In this document: positions 62,085 to 64,000 of the stretch, piece after piece
How positions within the stretch are numbered: position 1 is the first letter of the stretch
How the letters are laid out: each line of letters begins with the position of its first letter
Origin: an uncultured Lachnospiraceae bacterium
Lineage (GTDB): Bacteria > Bacillota > Clostridia > Lachnospirales > Lachnospiraceae
Length of the DNA stretch: 64,000 nucleotides
NCBI GenBank assembly: GCA_947571775.1
Contig: CANOZK010000005.1
Span: 62,001-126,000 of the forward strand
Reading direction: 5' to 3'
Notes under the pieces: generated by a model
Told to the model about the DNA's origin: nothing
Databases searched by the model: none
What the model saw: only the letters and a program-made list of their open reading frames with translations
Position numbers and translations under genes: made by a program

Positions 62085-62112
62085 ATACTACCATACTTTT
62101 ATCATTTGTCAA
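62085..62112 (-). promoter_or_regulatory. promoter of the GPP34-MerR operon
   Basis: Minus strand: TTGACA (62107-62112), 16 nt, TAGTAT (62085-62090). Confidence 0.55.
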
Positions 62113-62137
62113 TGAAAAAAAGCGGATTATTCCATTT

Positions 62138-63127
62138 TTATCTCAGTACCTCTTGGTAAACCCGCAGCACATTTTCCCCACAGATTTTATCGATCTGTCT
62201 GGGCGAAAACTTTTCCTGCTCTAGCCGCAGCACCAGCTTTTTCATATCTCCTGCCGTCTGCATATCCCGGTTGCCCTCGATACCGTCAAAATCGCTGCCC
62301 AGGCCGCAGCAGTCCTCTCCGCCCACCTGAATGATATGACGGATATGACAGATGATGGCATCCAGCAGCCTTCCCTGCTCTCTTTTATGCTCCATGCACA
62401 GAAAATCTTCGCAGAAATTGATTCCCATTACGCCGCCTTTGTCTGCCAGGGCGCGAATCATCTCGTCGGTCAGGTTCCTGGTGACGCCGCAAATGGCAGA
62501 TGCATTGGAATGGCTGGCCACAAAAGGCCCGCTGGTATGCTGAACCACATCCCAGAATCCCCCGTCGGACAAATGAGAAACGTCCACAATCATCCCCAGA
62601 CGCTGTGCCTCCCTGACCACTTCCACCCCAAATTCCGTAAGACCCTGGTTGCTGCGCAGGGTAAACAGCGGATTGCCGTTCTTGTCCTTCTGGAGATTGG
62701 GCATACCGATTTCGTTGGGATAATTCCAGGACAGACCGATCATACGCATCCCTAACTGGTATAATTTCTGCAAATTTGATAGGCTGCCCTTTAGGATCCC
62801 GCCTTCCTCCATGCTCAAAAACGCGCTGATTTTCCCCGCTTCCCTGTTTCGGCAAATATCCTCCCAGCAAAGCGCAGGGGCGATCCCCTCGCCGCACAAT
62901 TCCAACTCCTGCTTGTATAACGCAATCATTTCCAATGCCGTCTCAAACGGATCGTCCACCTTTCCCATATCCACAAAGATCGCAAAATTTTGCAGACAGT
63001 AATCCCCCGACTGCATTTTATTTAGATCTATGGAAAGGCTGTTAGCAGGCAAATGTTCCGTATGGCCTTTTTTCTTTCTCCAATATAACGCACTGATGGT
63101 ATCGCAGTGCATATCCGCGATTAACAT
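62138..63127 (-). CDS. membrane dipeptidase (M19 family)
   Basis: 329 residues, renal-dipeptidase family, no signal peptide, so cytoplasmic here. Zinc ligands: His and Asp in DMHCDT near the start, Glu in FLSMEEGGIL near 125, histidines in VDVSHLSDGGFW and FVASHSNASA; also GLGSDFDGI. It cleaves dipeptides, including some with a D-residue. ATG at 63127. Downstream of recO on the same strand by 243 bp. Confidence 0.9.
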   Translation of the reverse strand: MLIADMHCDTISALYWRKKKGHTEHLPANSLSIDLNKMQSGDYCLQNFAIFVDMGKVDDPFETALEMIALYKQELELCGEGIAPALCWEDICRNREAGKISAFLSMEEGGILKGSLSNLQKLYQLGMRMIGLSWNYPNEIGMPNLQKDKNGNPLFTLRSNQGLTEFGVEVVREAQRLGMIVDVSHLSDGGFWDVVQHTSGPFVASHSNASAICGVTRNLTDEMIRALADKGGVMGINFCEDFLCMEHKREQGRLLDAIICHIRHIIQVGGEDCCGLGSDFDGIEGNRDMQTAGDMKKLVLRLEQEKFSPRQIDKICGENVLRVYQEVLR

Positions 63128-63370
63128 ATCTTTATCCTCCCGTCATTCTACCCAGATCATTTTCCTAAATGCAGATTTTCTCTCTTTATCTTTTCCATAT
63201 GATCAATAAAACAAAATATATCTGTATAAGGATTGCATTCATTTGCGTAGCAGTCTTTCCATATGGATCACCCCCAAAATGCAGTACAAACCATACTTCA
63301 AAACATGGATTAGAAAATATATTGTACAGACCTTCTTTTTTACAGCCATCCAGCAAATGAAATACCCTTT
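63128..63370. other. recO-dipeptidase spacer
   Basis: 243 bp, AT-rich. I see no gene, clear promoter or terminator in it. Confidence 0.4.
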
Positions 63371-64000
63371 TTATATCCGGGTTGGATTTCGGATCGGAAT
63401 CAAACGCACAGTATCCCCTGTCATCCGATCCAGGATTTCCTGGCTTTTGATTTTCCGCTCCAGCGTTTGCTGCATCAGCCCGCCCACCACCAGATCAAGC
63501 TGTGACTGGACTTTTGGTTTTATGGTAAAGGAATACAGCTTTTTTAACGGAACCGAGACAATATACTGCAAAGCATAGACGGCAGGAGCATCCAGTTTTT
63601 GAGCGTCCTGCGCCAGCGGAGCGCAGAGCGGGCACAGCATCCCATGCTTTTTCCAGGAAAAGGCCGTCAGCCTTTCCAGATTCCCACAGGATACGCAGGC
63701 CCCCACCTGGGGGTATTCCCCCTGTACCACGAGTGTCCGCAGCTCAAACACTCTGCGAATCAGACGGTTGTCGATGCTGGGATTCATCAAAGCTTTTAAA
63801 GAGAGATACAGCAAGTTCAGCATCCCGCTTTCGTCCGCATTTTCCTGTCCGTAGTAATCTGCCAGTTCCAGGAAATAAAAGCCGTAGTAAATCTCCGGCT
63901 GTGCTTTCGGCAAATCTGTAAAATAACTGCGCACGCCCGCCTGCTGCATATGATAGCTGTTTCTTCCCTCGTATAGCTGAAAGGAGCCGAAGACAAAAGG
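63371..64000 (-). CDS. recO: DNA repair protein RecO, C-terminal part
   Basis: The window ends inside the gene. The 209 visible residues cover the end of the OB-fold and the helical domain, with the four-cysteine zinc site in CVSCGNL and MLCPLCAP (about 100-130 of the visible part). RecO loads RecA with RecF/RecR. Reading continues upstream beyond 64000 in frame, beginning PFVFGSFQLYEGRNSYH, so the ATG at 63949 is internal. Confidence 0.92.
   Translation of the reverse strand, partial: PFVFGSFQLYEGRNSYHMQQAGVRSYFTDLPKAQPEIYYGFYFLELADYYGQENADESGMLNLLYLSLKALMNPSIDNRLIRRVFELRTLVVQGEYPQVGACVSCGNLERLTAFSWKKHGMLCPLCAPLAQDAQKLDAPAVYALQYIVSVPLKKLYSFTIKPKVQSQLDLVVGGLMQQTLERKIKSQEILDRMTGDTVRLIPIRNPTRI

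Overview
The window looks like chromosome from an anaerobic, low-to-mid-GC Firmicute, most probably a gut-type member of the Clostridia, family Lachnospiraceae. The evidence is a CdaR-type regulator followed by ftsE/ftsX and an S41 protease, anaerobic (cbi-type) cobalamin synthesis, a minimal SmsCB Fe-S system, Fe-S aldo-keto reductase, rubredoxin fusion, URO-D/CobW proteins, class II GalT, AGGAGG ribosome sites and sigma-A-type promoters. The genus is not assignable by eye. No phage, transposase, CRISPR array or rRNA was seen.

Layout. 1-5.9 kb: ctpA fragment, ftsX, ftsE, a PucR/CdaR regulator and a VWA/MoxR pair, all on the minus strand. 6-9.4 kb: a large secreted CHAP-domain protein, then tRNA-Pro(CGG). 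9.6-11.5 kb: recX and recA with a LexA-type operator. 11.6-15.4 kb: an aldo-keto reductase behind a two-gene SufCB-like (SmsCB) operon, and a divergent DUF2284 gene. 15.5-37.4 kb: tetrapyrrole and cobalamin block. hemA and a Met8-HemC fusion diverge from a B12-riboswitch-controlled cobalt uptake operon (cbiMNQO) with the cobaltochelatase cbiK. After galT-galK comes a long minus-strand operon, cbiD-cobI-cobM-cbiG-cobJ-[cobK/cbiJ-cbiE-cbiT]-cbiA-cbiB-cobD-cobQ-cbiC, with its own promoter near 37.4 kb.

37.4-46.6 kb: a conserved unknown, a GT2/DUF2304 pair, a CobW-type GTPase with a URO-D family protein opposite a PucR regulator, and an ABC exporter with its two-component system. 46.7-50.6 kb: two LysR regulators, a broken proX, proB and a LysE exporter. 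50.7-54.6 kb: a cysteine-rich redox/sulfur neighbourhood (DUF5714, Fe-S protein, cysteine desulfurase family enzyme, ArsR, flavin reductase-rubredoxin). 54.6-61 kb: an XRE regulator, a 53-aa membrane protein, a LytTR/GHKL two-component system behind xylulokinase, and a divergent MFS transporter. 61-64 kb: MerR-like and GPP34-like genes, an M19 dipeptidase and the C-terminal part of RecO.

Together the cobalt uptake, chelation and ring-modification genes take sirohydrochlorin to cobyric acid and adenosylcobinamide phosphate. The SUMT/uroporphyrinogen-III synthase step and the nucleotide-loop genes (cobU/cobS/cobT) are not in the window. The most unusual items are the in-frame Met8-HemC fusion that keeps a Shine-Dalgarno at the domain junction, three copies of a 27-nt palindromic element in cob-operon spacers, a 25-bp perfect palindrome holding both -35 boxes of hemA and cbiM, a URO-D/CobW/PucR locus, and the ArsR/desulfurase/Fe-S/DUF5714 cluster.
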